Below the pieces are notes generated by a model, which was not told the DNA's origin, did not search any database, and was given only the letters and a program-made list of their open reading frames with translations. A DNA stretch of 64,000 nt from NCBI RefSeq assembly GCF_020883455.1, contig NZ_CP086615.1:558001-622000 (forward strand). The letters run 5' to 3'. This DNA is from Spiribacter halobius (GTDB taxonomy: Bacteria; Pseudomonadota; Gammaproteobacteria; Nitrococcales; Nitrococcaceae). The translations under genes were made by a program, and so were the position numbers. Each line of letters starts with the position of its first letter. The first letter of the stretch is position 1. Positions 27,936-37,642 of the stretch are shown here, piece after piece.

Positions 27936-28134
27936 GGCGCAGCTCTCCGTTTGACCTGACGGCCGGGGCGGAGCCTGCGGCACGCGCCTTCTCCCTGCGT
28001 CGTGTTGCTGATGCCATCCGCCCCGTTGATCGACGGAATGCTAAAGCGCGGGCCGCAAGGCGTCGATAGCTTCGGTTACAGGGGGGTCGCATGCCGGGCT
28101 CGCGCCGTCAGCTCTACAACCGGGGGAATCGATC

Positions 28135-30162
28135 ATGAAGCTCTTGCAGCGCCAGGGGATGGCCGTCCAGGTGACCGCCGCCCTGCTCGTCGCGGTGGTG
28201 GTCATCATGGGTGTGCTGGTGGTGTTCGCCTCCACCTTCAGCCAGCGCAGCATGCTCGCCGAGAAGGAGGGCGAGATGCGCCAGCAGGTGCGCGTGCTCG
28301 ATACCATGCTGGAGTTCTACTACGAGGTGCTGGAGAGCCGGGCCAACGAGTACGCCCGCGTGTTCGCCGCGGACTTCCCCGGGGAGCTGACGCGGGACAC
28401 GAGCGAGCGGGTCACCATCGGCGACTACCGGGCGCCGGTGATGCGCCACGACGGCGAGGTGCTGAACCTCGACTTCAGCACCGTCGATGCCTTCGCCCGG
28501 CAGACCGGCGGCAACGCCACGGTGTTCGTGCGCTATGAGGACGATTTCCTGCGCGTCACCACCTCGCTGAAGAAGGAGGATGGCTCCCGGGCCATCGGCA
28601 CCCTGCTCGGGCAGTCCCACCCCGGCTATCGCCAGCTCATGGCGGGCGAGCCGTACATCGGCCGCGCGCGGCTGTTCGGCCGCGACTACATGACCCGCTA
28701 CGACCCGGTGCTGGACCGCCGCGGCGAGGTGATCGGCATCCTCTATGTGGGCGTCGACTACACCGCCGAGTTCGCCGATCTGCGCCAGAGCATCGCCGGG
28801 CTCACCTTCGGCGAGTCGGGCCGGGCCTTCGCGGTGGACCGCACCAGCGCCGAGGCGCCGGTTGTGCTGCACGCCGAGGAGCAGCGTCTCGGCAGCGCGC
28901 TGGCCGAGGCCGGCATGGGGGCGGGCGAGGACACGGTGTCGCGCCTGCGCGGCGATGAGGGCGGGGTGTTCCGCTACGCCGGCGCCGGCAGCGAGTGGCT
29001 GATGGCGCACCAGCCGGTGGACGGCTGGGGCTGGACCATCGCCGCCCGCGGCGCGCTGGATGATTTCCAGGCCGCCGGCGCACGCCTGGGCTGGCTGCTC
29101 GCCGGCGCCGGCGTCATCGCCGGCGTGCTGCTGGTGGCCGTGGGCGGGCTGACGCTGCGGCGCATGCTGCGGCCGCTGGATGCCCTCGGCCGGCAGGTGC
29201 GCCGGGTGGGCGAGGGTGACCTCACCGTCGATTTCCGCCGCCTGGAGGACGAAGGCAACCGCAACGAGCTGCGGCGCATGGAGGACAGCCTCGCGGCGAT
29301 GACCGCGGACTTCCGCAAGCTCATCGGCGAGGTGGTGGGTGCGGCCCAGCAGCTCGCGAGCGCCGCCGGGCAGATGCTCGAGACCACCCGCCAGTCCGCC
29401 CAGGGGGCGGAGCGCCAGCAGAGCGAGGCGGACCAGGTGGGCACCGCCATGAACGAGATGGCGCAGACGGTCCAGGAGGTGGCCCGTAATGCTGCCGAGG
29501 CCGCGGAGGCCGCGAAGGAGGCCGACGGCCGCGCCGGCGACGGCCAGCAGACCGTGGAGCGCACCGCCGAGGCCATCCGCCGGTTTGCCGAGCAGATCAG
29601 CGGCGTCGCCGGCACCATCCGCGAGGTGGAGCAGGGCAGCGAGCGCATCGGCGGCGTGGTGGATCTCATCAACGGCATCTCCGAGCAGACCAACCTGCTG
29701 GCCCTGAACGCCGCCATCGAGGCCGCCCGGGCCGGCGAGCAGGGGCGGGGCTTTGCCGTGGTGGCCGAGGAAGTGCGCAGCCTCGCCAACCGCACCCAGG
29801 AGGCGACCAAGGAGATCCAGGGCACGGTGGAGTCGCTGCAGCGGCTCGGCCGCGAGGCCAGCGAGCGCATGACCGAGGGCGAGGCCACCGGCCGCCGCAC
29901 CGCCGAGCATGCCGAGGAGGCCGGCGAGGCGCTGCAGGCCATCGCCGAGTCGGTGAGCCACATCACCCGGCTCAACCAGCAGATCGCGACGGCGGCGGAG
30001 GAGCAGAGCCAGGTGGCGGAGGAGATCAACCGCAGCGTGGTCAGCATCCGCGACGTCTCCGCCGAAACCGCCGAGGGCGCCGCCCAGTCGCGGGATGCCG
30101 GCGACAACGTCGCCCGGCTGGCGGACGATCTGCGGGAGCGGGTGGCGCGATTCCGCACCTGA
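28135..30162 (+). CDS. methyl-accepting chemotaxis protein
   Basis: A chemoreceptor of 675 aa. TM1 is about 9-32 and is followed by a periplasmic Cache-type sensor of about 280 residues containing [34 protein letters not shown], typical of single-Cache/Cache-fusion receptors. TM2 is about 318-338, followed by HAMP. The cytoplasmic signalling tip [38 protein letters not shown] is intact. The ligand is unknown. It is divergent from the GGDEF/dinB operon, 200 bp apart, which keeps the signalling genes together. Confidence 0.92.
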   Translation: MKLLQRQGMAVQVTAALLVAVVVIMGVLVVFASTFSQRSMLAEKEGEMRQQVRVLDTMLEFYYEVLESRANEYARVFAADFPGELTRDTSERVTIGDYRAPVMRHDGEVLNLDFSTVDAFARQTGGNATVFVRYEDDFLRVTTSLKKEDGSRAIGTLLGQSHPGYRQLMAGEPYIGRARLFGRDYMTRYDPVLDRRGEVIGILYVGVDYTAEFADLRQSIAGLTFGESGRAFAVDRTSAEAPVVLHAEEQRLGSALAEAGMGAGEDTVSRLRGDEGGVFRYAGAGSEWLMAHQPVDGWGWTIAARGALDDFQAAGARLGWLLAGAGVIAGVLLVAVGGLTLRRMLRPLDALGRQVRRVGEGDLTVDFRRLEDEGNRNELRRMEDSLAAMTADFRKLIGEVVGAAQQLASAAGQMLETTRQSAQGAERQQSEADQVGTAMNEMAQTVQEVARNAAEAAEAAKEADGRAGDGQQTVERTAEAIRRFAEQISGVAGTIREVEQGSERIGGVVDLINGISEQTNLLALNAAIEAARAGEQGRGFAVVAEEVRSLANRTQEATKEIQGTVESLQRLGREASERMTEGEATGRRTAEHAEEAGEALQAIAESVSHITRLNQQIATAAEEQSQVAEEINRSVVSIRDVSAETAEGAAQSRDAGDNVARLADDLRERVARFRT

Positions 30163-30192
30163 GCCGGCAAAGCCGCCTCAGGTGCGGAATCG

Positions 30193-30376
30193 AGTTCAAA
30201 GTTCAAGGTTCGAAGTTCAAAGGGCCGGGGTTCGGGTCTGGCAGCTCGGGTTCCGGGCCCGGGTTTCGGGTTTCGGGCTTGAAGGTTTAAGGTTCGGCGG
30301 CTTCGGGCGTTGGCGGCCGTGGCAGACGGTCGAGCCCGCCGAACCTTAAACCTGAAGCCCCGAACTCGAAACTTCC
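30193..30376. repeat. TTGAAC-type repeat tract, family F
   Basis: GTTCAAAGTTCAAGGTTCGA (30195-30214) starts a tract of short degenerate GTTCAAG/GGTTCGG units. An inverted return near 30338-30376 reads CGAACCTTAAACCTGAAGCC. Other tracts are at 43854, 57891, 57975 and 58977. Confidence 0.7.
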
Positions 30377-30403
30377 GGCGTGTCGCGCCGGCACCCAGGC
30401 CTG

Positions 30404-32080
30404 ATGAAGCAGAACGACCTCGAATCCCTTCTCCACCGCCTCGACGGGCGCGGCTACAAAGCCTATCGGGATCTGCTCGGCGAGCACGATTTCGGCGAGT
30501 TCCGCCTGCACGTCGATCACGTGCAGGCGGACCCGTTCGCCGCGCCCTCGCGGGTGCGGGTGCGCATGCCGCTGGAGGGCGCGGCGTTGCCCGCGCATGT
30601 GTTCGCCGACGGCGAGCGCGAGCGGGCGGCGCGGGACTGGCTGGCGCGGCGGTTTCGCGCCGAGGTGCGGCAGAGTCCGGCGCTGGCCATCGATGCCGGC
30701 GCCCAGACCGTGCTCGACCGCACCGCGGCGCTGTTCCGGGACGGCGCGGCGGAGCTGCGGTTCACCGTGGCGCTGCCGGCGCGGGGGCGGAGCATCCTCG
30801 GCCGCGCCGCGGCCAGCCTGCTCACCCGCGAGCTGCCGCGGGCGGTGCAGGCCGCACTCGGGCCCCGCGGGCGGGACGAGGCGGCGCTGCGCCGGCACTG
30901 CGATGCGGTTTCCGATCAGGTGGCGCTGCGCTCGCAGCTCGCCGCCCGGGGACTGGTGGCCTTCATCGCCGACGGGGCCGTGCTCGCCCGGCGCTCGGGC
31001 ATCGACGACCGCCCGCTCGGTGACGCCGTGCCGTTCCGGGCACCGGACACGCTGCGGGTGACGCTGGAGGCGCCCCACGCCGGCACCGTGTCCGGGCTGG
31101 GCGTCCCGGAGGGGGTGACGGCGATCGTCGGCGGCGGCTTCCACGGCAAGTCCACGGTGCTGACGGCGCTGCAGCAGGGGGTGTGGGATCACCGCCCGGA
31201 TGACGGCCGCGAGCAGGTGGTCACCCGCGGCGAGGCCGTGAAGATCCGCGCCGAGGACGGGCGCGCGGTGCATGGGGTCGATCTCTCGCCGTTCATCGAC
31301 CACCTGCCCTTCGGCCGGCGCACCGATGCCTTCCACACCGAGCTCGCCTCCGGCTCCACCAGCCAGGCGGCGGCGCTGCAGGAGGCGCTGGAGGCCGGCG
31401 CCCCCGCGCTGCTGGTGGACGAGGACACCTCCGCCACCAACTTCATGATCCGTGACGCGCGCATGCAGGCGCTGGTGGCGAAGGACGAAGAGCCGATCAC
31501 CCCGTTCATCGACCGCGTACGGGAGCTGCGCGACCGGCTCGGTGTGTCCACGGTGCTGGTGATGGGCGGCTCGGGGGACTACCTGGGTCTCGCCGACACG
31601 GTGATCCAGATGCACGATTATGCCCCGCGGGACGTGACTGCCGCCGCGCGGCGCATCGCCGAGGCCCACGCCGGCGAGCGCCGCGCGGAGGCGGAGCGCG
31701 CCCTGACCCGGCCGCCGCCGCGCCCGCTCGACCCCGCCTCCCTGGACCCCCGCACCCGGCGGGGCAAGCCCCGCATCAAGGCCGCGCGCCGTGATGCCCT
31801 GGTCTATGGCGAGGGCGAGGTGGACCTGCGGGCGCTGGAGCAGATCGCCGACGCCGCCCAGGTGCGCGCCATCGGCCGTCTGCTGGCGCTGGCCTCGGAA
31901 GCCCGGGACAGCGAGCTGTCCGATCCGGTGACGTGGTTCGCCGAACGCCTCGCCGCCGACTGGTCAGATCTGCAACGGCTCCCCGACGGCGACCTCGCCC
32001 GCCCGCGCCTCGCCGACCTCATGGCGGCGGTCAACCGCCTGCGCGCGGCGCGCTTTCTGCCGTCTTCAAGCGGGAATTAA
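30404..32080 (+). CDS. ABC-ATPase domain protein (PF09818-type)
   Basis: A soluble P-loop protein of 558 aa. The N-terminal region DLESLLHRLDGRGYKAYRDL is characteristic of this family. Walker A is GGGFHGKST, and a Walker B-like LLVDEDTSATNFMIRD follows with VLVMGGSGDYLGLADTVIQM. The family is widespread but poorly characterised and lacks transmembrane partners, so it is not a transporter component. The ATG at 30404 is chosen because the conserved domain begins there; a GTG at 30380 is an alternative. It converges with the R3H ATPase. Confidence 0.8.
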   Translation: MKQNDLESLLHRLDGRGYKAYRDLLGEHDFGEFRLHVDHVQADPFAAPSRVRVRMPLEGAALPAHVFADGERERAARDWLARRFRAEVRQSPALAIDAGAQTVLDRTAALFRDGAAELRFTVALPARGRSILGRAAASLLTRELPRAVQAALGPRGRDEAALRRHCDAVSDQVALRSQLAARGLVAFIADGAVLARRSGIDDRPLGDAVPFRAPDTLRVTLEAPHAGTVSGLGVPEGVTAIVGGGFHGKSTVLTALQQGVWDHRPDDGREQVVTRGEAVKIRAEDGRAVHGVDLSPFIDHLPFGRRTDAFHTELASGSTSQAAALQEALEAGAPALLVDEDTSATNFMIRDARMQALVAKDEEPITPFIDRVRELRDRLGVSTVLVMGGSGDYLGLADTVIQMHDYAPRDVTAAARRIAEAHAGERRAEAERALTRPPPRPLDPASLDPRTRRGKPRIKAARRDALVYGEGEVDLRALEQIADAAQVRAIGRLLALASEARDSELSDPVTWFAERLAADWSDLQRLPDGDLARPRLADLMAAVNRLRAARFLPSSSGN

Positions 32081-32217
32081 CCGCGAAGGCGCGAAGGGCG
32101 CGAAGGTAAGAGGGAAAGTTTGCTGGGGGCGCCGAAGTGCTTGGCGGCGAGGCGGCATCAGCAGCCTTTGCTTTCCAGGCTTTGCGTCTCCTTCGCGCCC
32201 TTTGCGCCTTTGCGGTA
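32081..32217. repeat. inverted repeat, family I
   Basis: Arms of 26 bp (32081-32106 and 32192-32217) of GCGAAGG/GCGAAGGGCGCGAAGG type match with two differences. They lie between convergent genes and may act as a bidirectional transcriptional barrier. Confidence 0.75.
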
Positions 32218-32244
32218 AGTCCCCGAATCCGCGTCGCAGGCCGA

Positions 32245-33774
32245 CTATGCCGGCGGCTGGATGACGAGGCGGCGCTCCGGTTCGCTGCCGGCGCTTTCGG
32301 CGAGGAGGCGGTGGCGCATGGCGATGCGGTGCTGGAGCTGGCGCAGGGCGGCGGGGCGGGGGGTGAGCTCCACGGCGACGCCCTCGTCGCGGGCCCGGCG
32401 CACGCCGTCCTCGGCCTCGCGGACGGCGTCCTCGGCGACGGCCTCGCGCTGGCCCGGGACGACGTTGAACAGATCCTGCAGCAGGCGCCGGAGCTGGGCG
32501 GTGCTGTTGCGCTTGACCACGTGCACGGGGATATCGCGGCCCGCCATGAGGCGCTCGAGCCGCGGGTCGGCGTTGCGACCGCGCAGGGCGATCACCAGGT
32601 CCGCCCGCTCCGCGCGGTCGACCACCCGCGCCGGCAGGCGCAGCTGGCGGATCACGCGGTCCAGGGAGTCGGCGCTGATGGCGTAGGCGAACAGCCGCAG
32701 GCGGCGGCCGCCGGTGGGCGGTACCGCGCCGCTGCCCACGGGCGCGGGGTCCGGCTCCGGCCTGGCGGCCTGCTGCCCGGCCTCCCCCTCTGCGGCCGGC
32801 TCGGGCTGGCCCCGCGGCTCGCCCTGGGGTGGGCGCCCGCGCAGCAGCGAATCCACCGCCCGGGCGGTATCGCCGTGCACCCGCAGGCGCTCGCGGTCGA
32901 CGATCTCCACCACCGATTCGAAGGTGGGCGGGCTGCGGCGCTCGCTGACGGTCTTCTGGGTACCCCGGGCGCGGGCCTCGTCGTCGCCGAGGGTTACCGT
33001 CTGCACGCCGCCGACCAGATCCGCCAGCGTGGGGTTGGCCACCAGGTTGGCCAGCGTGGTGCCGTGGGCGGTGGCGATGAGCTGCACGCCGCGCTCGGCG
33101 ATGGTGCGGGCCGCCGCGGCCTCGGCGGCGGTGCCGATCTCGTCGACGATGATGACCTCGGGCATGTGGTTCTCCACGGCCTCGATCATCACTGCGTGCT
33201 GCGCCTCGGGGTGGGGCACCTGCATGCGCCGGGCACTGCCGATGCCGGGATGGGGCACGTCGCCGTCGCCGCCGATCTCGTTGGAGGTGTCCACCACCAC
33301 GACGCGGCGGCCGCAGTCGTCGGCGAGCACCCGGGCCATCTCGCGCAGGCGGGTGGTCTTGCCGACGCCGGGGCGGCCGAGCAGCAGCACGCCGCGGCCA
33401 TCCTCGATCAGGTCCCGCAGGCTGTCGATGGTGCCGTACACGGCGCGGCCGACGCGCAGGGTGAGCCCGATCACCCGGCCGCTGCGGTTGCGCAGGGCGG
33501 CGATGCGGTGGAGCGTCCCCTCGATGCCGGCGCGGTTGTCGTCGCTGAAGCGCCCGACCCGGGCGAGCACGCTGTCCAGCAGCTCCCGGCTCACGGGCTC
33601 GCTGTCCAGGTCGATGGTCTGGGCGCCCACCCGGGCCTGGGGGACGCGCCCGAGGTCGAGCACGAGCTCGAGGAGCTCCGCGGTGGGCAGCGCGCTGGCC
33701 CGGCCGTGCAACGGCTCGGGCAGAACATCGAGGAGCCGCTGCAGGTCGTCGGTCTCGGCGTGGGGCACTGCCAC
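32245..33774 (-). CDS. SpoIIIAA/Ycf45-like AAA ATPase with R3H domain
   Basis: Protein of 509 aa. The N-terminal domain (about 1-100) is followed by an ATPase core with Walker A GRPGVGKTTRLREMA, DTSNEIGGDGDVPHPGIG, Walker B PEVIIVDEIGTAAEAAAA and the sensor ATAHGTTLANLVANPTLADL. A Pro/Gln-rich linker and then an R3H-like nucleic-acid-binding C-terminus (QLQHRIAMRHRLLAESAGSEPERRLVI) complete the protein. The architecture is best known from cyanobacteria/plastids and, without R3H, from sporulating Firmicutes; it is unusual in this setting. Function unknown. Confidence 0.82.
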   Translation of the reverse strand: MAVPHAETDDLQRLLDVLPEPLHGRASALPTAELLELVLDLGRVPQARVGAQTIDLDSEPVSRELLDSVLARVGRFSDDNRAGIEGTLHRIAALRNRSGRVIGLTLRVGRAVYGTIDSLRDLIEDGRGVLLLGRPGVGKTTRLREMARVLADDCGRRVVVVDTSNEIGGDGDVPHPGIGSARRMQVPHPEAQHAVMIEAVENHMPEVIIVDEIGTAAEAAAARTIAERGVQLIATAHGTTLANLVANPTLADLVGGVQTVTLGDDEARARGTQKTVSERRSPPTFESVVEIVDRERLRVHGDTARAVDSLLRGRPPQGEPRGQPEPAAEGEAGQQAARPEPDPAPVGSGAVPPTGGRRLRLFAYAISADSLDRVIRQLRLPARVVDRAERADLVIALRGRNADPRLERLMAGRDIPVHVVKRNSTAQLRRLLQDLFNVVPGQREAVAEDAVREAEDGVRRARDEGVAVELTPRPAALRQLQHRIAMRHRLLAESAGSEPERRLVIQPPA

Positions 33775-33981
33775 GGCGTCGGTCCGGGTGGCCGTTGACG
33801 CCTGCGAGTGTCGGGTGTGACGGACGGTCTTGGCAAGTCTCCGAGAGATCCTCCGCGACCTCTTGCAGGATTCGGTCGTGGTGCGTGCGCTCCCACCCGA
33901 CCTCGCGCGGCAACGCCGTGCCCGCCGCCGCGGTCATGTGGGCGGGTTCCCGCTTTTGCCGGGGAGGCGAATGCAGCGAAT

Positions 33982-34016
33982 GTAGGTCGGGAACCGCCGC
34001 AGGCGGTACCCGACAT
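33982..34016. repeat. REP-like palindrome, family C
   Basis: GTAGGTCGGGAACCGCCGCA then GGCGGTACCCGACAT. Confidence 0.8.
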
Positions 34017-34037
34017 CTTCGACACCGCGGATACGCC

Positions 34038-34097
34038 TTGCCCGGATATCTCACGGGTCCGCGACCGCAGCCGTGAATCGGCGAGATATCCGGGCTC
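34038..34097. mobile_element. 60-bp short derivative of the palindromic element
   Basis: TTGCCCGGATATCTCAC...GGCGAGATATCCGGGCTC keeps both ends of the 182-bp element but lacks 122 bp of the interior. It has the same length as the copy at 62295, so this is a distinct short form. It is framed by two inverted family C copies. Confidence 0.8.
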
Positions 34098-34100
34098 GGG

Positions 34101-34135
34101 ATGTCGGGTACCGCCTCCGGCGGTTCCCGACCTAC
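34101..34135. repeat. REP-like palindrome, family C
   Basis: ATGTCGGGTACCGCCTCCGG then CGGTTCCCGACCTAC, inverted relative to the copy at 33982. Confidence 0.8.
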
Positions 34136-34240
34136 GTCTGCTTGGTACCGATGCGGAGATCCCGCTGCACGGAAGCTGCCAGCGGTGACGACGGCGAGAG
34201 CGCAGATCCCGGTTGTCGCGGATCAGCCCCGGCGCGTTCA

Positions 34241-34350
34241 GGGCGGAGTGTGGTGGCCTCTGCCGGGACCGTAGGCGACACGGATGTCGCCTACGAGCCT
34301 ACAGGGACGTATTCACGGCGTGTCCCGGCAGAGGCCACCACACTCCGCCC
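34241..34350. repeat. long-arm inverted element, family G, copy 1
   Basis: Perfect 29-bp arms (34241-34269 and 34322-34350) surround a 52-bp core with the internal hairpin GTAGGCGACA-CGGA-TGTCGCCTAC and the string ACAGGGACGTATTCACGGCG. The core matches copy 2 (38567-38618) at 46 of 52 positions when reversed, but the outer arms are unrelated in sequence. Confidence 0.85.
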
Positions 34351-34388
34351 AAGGCACCTGTCGACAAGCCGCTTCTGGCGGCGCGGAC

Positions 34389-34407
34389 CGGTGAGATATG
34401 CGGGCTA
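34389..34407. mobile_element. terminal fragment of the palindromic element
   Basis: CGGTGAGATATGCGGGCTA equals one end of the 182-bp element. The opposite end is absent nearby. On the minus strand its TAG is the otsA stop codon. Confidence 0.75.
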
Positions 34408-35790
34408 CGGCTCGGCAAGATCGCGGAGGTAGCGTCGCTCCCACTCCAGGATCGAGCCGCGGCGGAGGACTTCCATCATGCGGGCGTGACGGCGGCGGCG
34501 TTCGGGGAGGGGCATCGCCAGGGCCTCGTTGAGGCCGGCGGCGATGGCGTCGATGTCGTAGGGGTTGACCTGGACCGCAGCGTCCAGCTCGGCGGCGGCG
34601 CCGGCGAGCTCGGAGAGCACCAGCACGCCCGGGTTCTCCGGATTCTGGGTGGCGACGAACTCCTTGGCCACCAGGTTCATGCCGTCCCGCAGCGGCGTGA
34701 CCAGACCCACCCGGGCGGCGCGGTAGAGCCCCATCAGCGAGCCGCGGGCGAAGGTCTTGTTGAGGTAGTGCATCGGCACCCAGTCCAGGTCGGCGTAGGT
34801 GCCGTTGATGTGCCCGGAGAGGCCCTCCAGGCGCTGGCGCAGCTCGTCGTACTCGACGATGGAGGTGCGCGAGGGGCTCGCGATCTGCATGAACACCGTG
34901 TGCCCGCGCCGGTGCGGGTAGTCCTGCAGCAGGTTCTCGAAGGCCCGGAAGCGCTGCGGCAGGCCCTTGGAGTAGTCCAGGCGGTCGACGCCGACGATGA
35001 GATCCCGCTCGCCGAGGCCCTGCACCAGGCGCCGGACCCGCGGCGCCTCCACGGTGCGCCCGGCGAGGTCGGTGAGCTCGTTGATGTCCACGCCCACCGG
35101 ATAGACGCCGGTGCGCAGCCTGTGGTCGCGGTGGCGCAGCACGCCGTCGGTCTCGCCGAGGGCGCCGATGCCCTGACGCGCGCAGTCCTCGAAGGCGTGG
35201 CGGTCGGCCTCGGTCTGGAAGCCGAGCAGGTCGTAGCGGCAGAGATCCTCCAGCAGGCTGCGATAGCCCGGCAGGGCGCGCAGCAGCTCGTGGCTGGGAA
35301 AGGGGATGTGCAGGAAGAAGCCGATGGGCTGGCGCACCCCGCGCTCGCGCAGCTCCCGGGCCAGCGGGATGAGGTGGTAGTCGTGGACCCAGATCAGCTC
35401 GTCGCCCTCCAGCAGCGGGGTGAGGGCGTCGGCGAACAGGCGGTTCACCCGCCGGTAGCCCTCGGCATAGCTGCGCCGGTAGTCCATGGCGCCGAGGTTG
35501 AAGTGGCAGACCGGCCAGATCACCTCGTTGGCGAAGCCGAGGTAGTAGTCGTCGTAGTCCTGGCGGGAGAGGGGGAGGGTGGCGTAGTCGATGTTGCCGT
35601 GGCGCTCCACCCGGGGGCGGTTCACCGGGCCGGGGCTGAGCTTGCCGTCCCAGCCGAACCACAGCCCGCCGCGCCGGCGCAGGGCGCCGCTCAGGGCCAC
35701 GGCCAGCCCGCCCGCCTGGGGCTGGCTCGCCCGCGGATTGGGCACACGGTTGGAGACGACCACGAGGCGCGCGGGCTGCCCGCCGCTCAT
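34405..35790 (-). CDS. otsA: alpha,alpha-trehalose-phosphate synthase
   Basis: A GT20 glycosyltransferase of 461 aa that joins UDP-glucose and glucose-6-phosphate to trehalose-6-phosphate. The N-terminus [26 protein letters not shown] contains the glucose-6-phosphate loop. [37 protein letters not shown] and [19 protein letters not shown] are canonical OtsA motifs. It is last in otsB-GH15-otsA, 40 bp after the hydrolase gene. The stop codon comes from a repeat-element fragment. Trehalose would complement betaine as osmoprotectant. Confidence 0.93.
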   Translation of the reverse strand: MSGGQPARLVVVSNRVPNPRASQPQAGGLAVALSGALRRRGGLWFGWDGKLSPGPVNRPRVERHGNIDYATLPLSRQDYDDYYLGFANEVIWPVCHFNLGAMDYRRSYAEGYRRVNRLFADALTPLLEGDELIWVHDYHLIPLARELRERGVRQPIGFFLHIPFPSHELLRALPGYRSLLEDLCRYDLLGFQTEADRHAFEDCARQGIGALGETDGVLRHRDHRLRTGVYPVGVDINELTDLAGRTVEAPRVRRLVQGLGERDLIVGVDRLDYSKGLPQRFRAFENLLQDYPHRRGHTVFMQIASPSRTSIVEYDELRQRLEGLSGHINGTYADLDWVPMHYLNKTFARGSLMGLYRAARVGLVTPLRDGMNLVAKEFVATQNPENPGVLVLSELAGAAAELDAAVQVNPYDIDAIAAGLNEALAMPLPERRRRHARMMEVLRRGSILEWERRYLRDLAEP

Positions 35791-35830
35791 CCGCGGGCCT
35801 CCCTGACCGGACAGGGGCGAAGGATCCGGT

Positions 35831-37642
35831 TCACAGCGATGCCTCCCAGGAGCGGCTGAGATGCATCGCCGAGTTTATCAGCCCCACCATGCTGTAGGTC
35901 TGGGGGAAGTTGCCCCAGAGCTCGCCGCTGGCCGGGTCCAGGTCCTCGGAGAGCAGGCCGAGGCGGGTGCGGTGGCCGAGCATGTTGCAGAACAGGCGCC
36001 GCGCCTCGTCCTCGCGGCCGATGGCGTGCAGCGCGTCGATGAACCAGAAGGTGCAGATGTTGAAGGCGTTCTCGGGGAAGCCGAAGTCGTCCGCGGCGGC
36101 GTAGCGGAAGAGATGGTCGCCACGCCGCAGATGCCGCTCGATGGCCTCCACCGTGGTGACGAAGCGCGGGTCCTCCGCGGGCAGGAAGCCGAGCTCGTGC
36201 ATCAGCAGCAGGCTCGCGTCCATGGTGTCGCCGCCGAAGCTCTCGGCGAAGGCCTGCTCGCCCTCGTGCCAGGCCTCGCGGCAGATGGTGGCGTGCATGC
36301 GCTCGGCCTCGCCGCGCCAGCGCTCGGCGTCGTCGGCGAAACCCAGACGCGTGGCGATACGCCCGAGCCGGTCGCAGGCGGCCCAGCACATCATCGCGGA
36401 GTAGGTATGCACGCGGGATCGCCCGCGGTACTCCCAGATCCCGGCGTCGGGCTGGTCGTAGAGCCGGGCGGCCTCCTCGCCGAGCAAGGCAAGGCGGCGG
36501 TAGAGGCTCTCGTCCCCCGGGCGCTCCAGGCGCTCGTCGAAGAAGGCCTGGGTGGCGGCGAGCACCACCGCGCCGTAGACGTCGTGCTGGTCCTGGGTGT
36601 AGGCGGCGTTGCCGACGCGCACCGGGCCCATGCCGCGGTAGCCGGCCAGCGCCGGCGCCTCGCGCTCGTCGATTCGGCGCTCGCCGCCGATGCCGTAGAG
36701 GGGCTGCAGGCGCTGCTCGCCGGCGCCCACCACGAGATTGATGATGTAGCGCAGGAATCCCTCCATGGTCTTGGTGGCGCCCAGGCGGTTCAGCGCGTGG
36801 ACCGTGAAGTAGGCGTCCCGCAGCCAGCAGTAGCGGTAATCCCAGTTACGGCCGCTGTCGGCGGCCTCGGGGATGGAGGTGGTCAGCGCCGCCACCACCG
36901 CGCCGGTGTCCTCGTAGGCGGAGAGCTTGAGGGTGATGGCGGCGCGGATCACCGCCGGCTGCCACTCGAAGGGGATGGCCAGCGAGCGGGTCCACTCGCG
37001 CCAGTAGTCCCGGGTCTGCTCGAGGAAGCGCCGGCCCATCTCGTCCACCGATTCCTTGACGCTCTCGTCCGGGCCCAGGACGAAGGTGATATCGCCGTCC
37101 ACCACGAACGGCTGCTCCTGCAGCACGTGGGTAAGCGGGGCGTCGGTGGTGACGCGCAGGACCTGCTCGCCACCCAGATAGCGGACATGGTTGCTGCCGC
37201 GGGTGTGCGCTGGGGCCTCGCCGTCGTAGCCCAGCGCCGGGCGCAGGCGTGTGCGCACCACCGGCGTGCCGCGCACCGCCTCCAGGCGGCGGATGAGCAG
37301 GGTCGGGCGGTAGTGGCGGCCGAACTGGCGGAAGCGCGGGCAGAAGTCGGTGATGCGCAGCACCGAGCCGTGGGTGTCGGTGAGCTCGGTGCAGAGCACG
37401 GCGGTGTTGCGCAGGTAGTACTGCTCGCAGCCGGCGAGGTCCGCCAGCTCGACGCTGAAGTGCCCGCGGTCGGCGGTGTCCACCAGCCGGGAGAAGGCGG
37501 GCTCGGCGTCGAAGCGCGGCAGGCAGGCCCAGACCAGGCGCCCCCGCGGGTCGATCAGCCCGGCGATCTGGCAGTTGCCGATGACGCCGAGCTCGAGGCT
37601 CAGCGTGTCGTCCCCAGCCGCGCCGGCAGGCTGTTCAGCCAT
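35831..37642 (-). CDS. glycoside hydrolase family 15 protein
   Basis: Protein of 603 aa. The N-terminal beta-sandwich (GVIGNCQIAGLIDPRGRLVWACLPRFDAEPAF) is followed by an (alpha/alpha)6 barrel with NWDYRYCWLRDAYFTVHALNRLGA and RYAAADDFGFPENAFNICTFWFIDAL. GH15 proteins are glucoamylases, glucodextranases or trehalases; this subfamily resembles actinobacterial GH15 trehalases. The 5' end overlaps otsB by 43 bases and otsA follows, so a role in trehalose turnover is likely. The exact substrate is inferred, not shown. The start MAEQPAG is chosen by the domain boundary. Confidence 0.87.
   Translation of the reverse strand: MAEQPAGAAGDDTLSLELGVIGNCQIAGLIDPRGRLVWACLPRFDAEPAFSRLVDTADRGHFSVELADLAGCEQYYLRNTAVLCTELTDTHGSVLRITDFCPRFRQFGRHYRPTLLIRRLEAVRGTPVVRTRLRPALGYDGEAPAHTRGSNHVRYLGGEQVLRVTTDAPLTHVLQEQPFVVDGDITFVLGPDESVKESVDEMGRRFLEQTRDYWREWTRSLAIPFEWQPAVIRAAITLKLSAYEDTGAVVAALTTSIPEAADSGRNWDYRYCWLRDAYFTVHALNRLGATKTMEGFLRYIINLVVGAGEQRLQPLYGIGGERRIDEREAPALAGYRGMGPVRVGNAAYTQDQHDVYGAVVLAATQAFFDERLERPGDESLYRRLALLGEEAARLYDQPDAGIWEYRGRSRVHTYSAMMCWAACDRLGRIATRLGFADDAERWRGEAERMHATICREAWHEGEQAFAESFGGDTMDASLLLMHELGFLPAEDPRFVTTVEAIERHLRRGDHLFRYAAADDFGFPENAFNICTFWFIDALHAIGREDEARRLFCNMLGHRTRLGLLSEDLDPASGELWGNFPQTYSMVGLINSAMHLSRSWEASL

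Larger units (their letters stand above)
33775..34404. other. repeat-dense intergenic region, R3H ATPase to otsA
   Basis: No gene is seen in 630 bp. About 200 bp of leader sequence is followed by a family C copy, a 60-bp palindromic-element derivative, an inverted family C copy, a long-arm family G element, and a terminal fragment of the palindromic element that provides the otsA stop codon. Confidence 0.8.
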
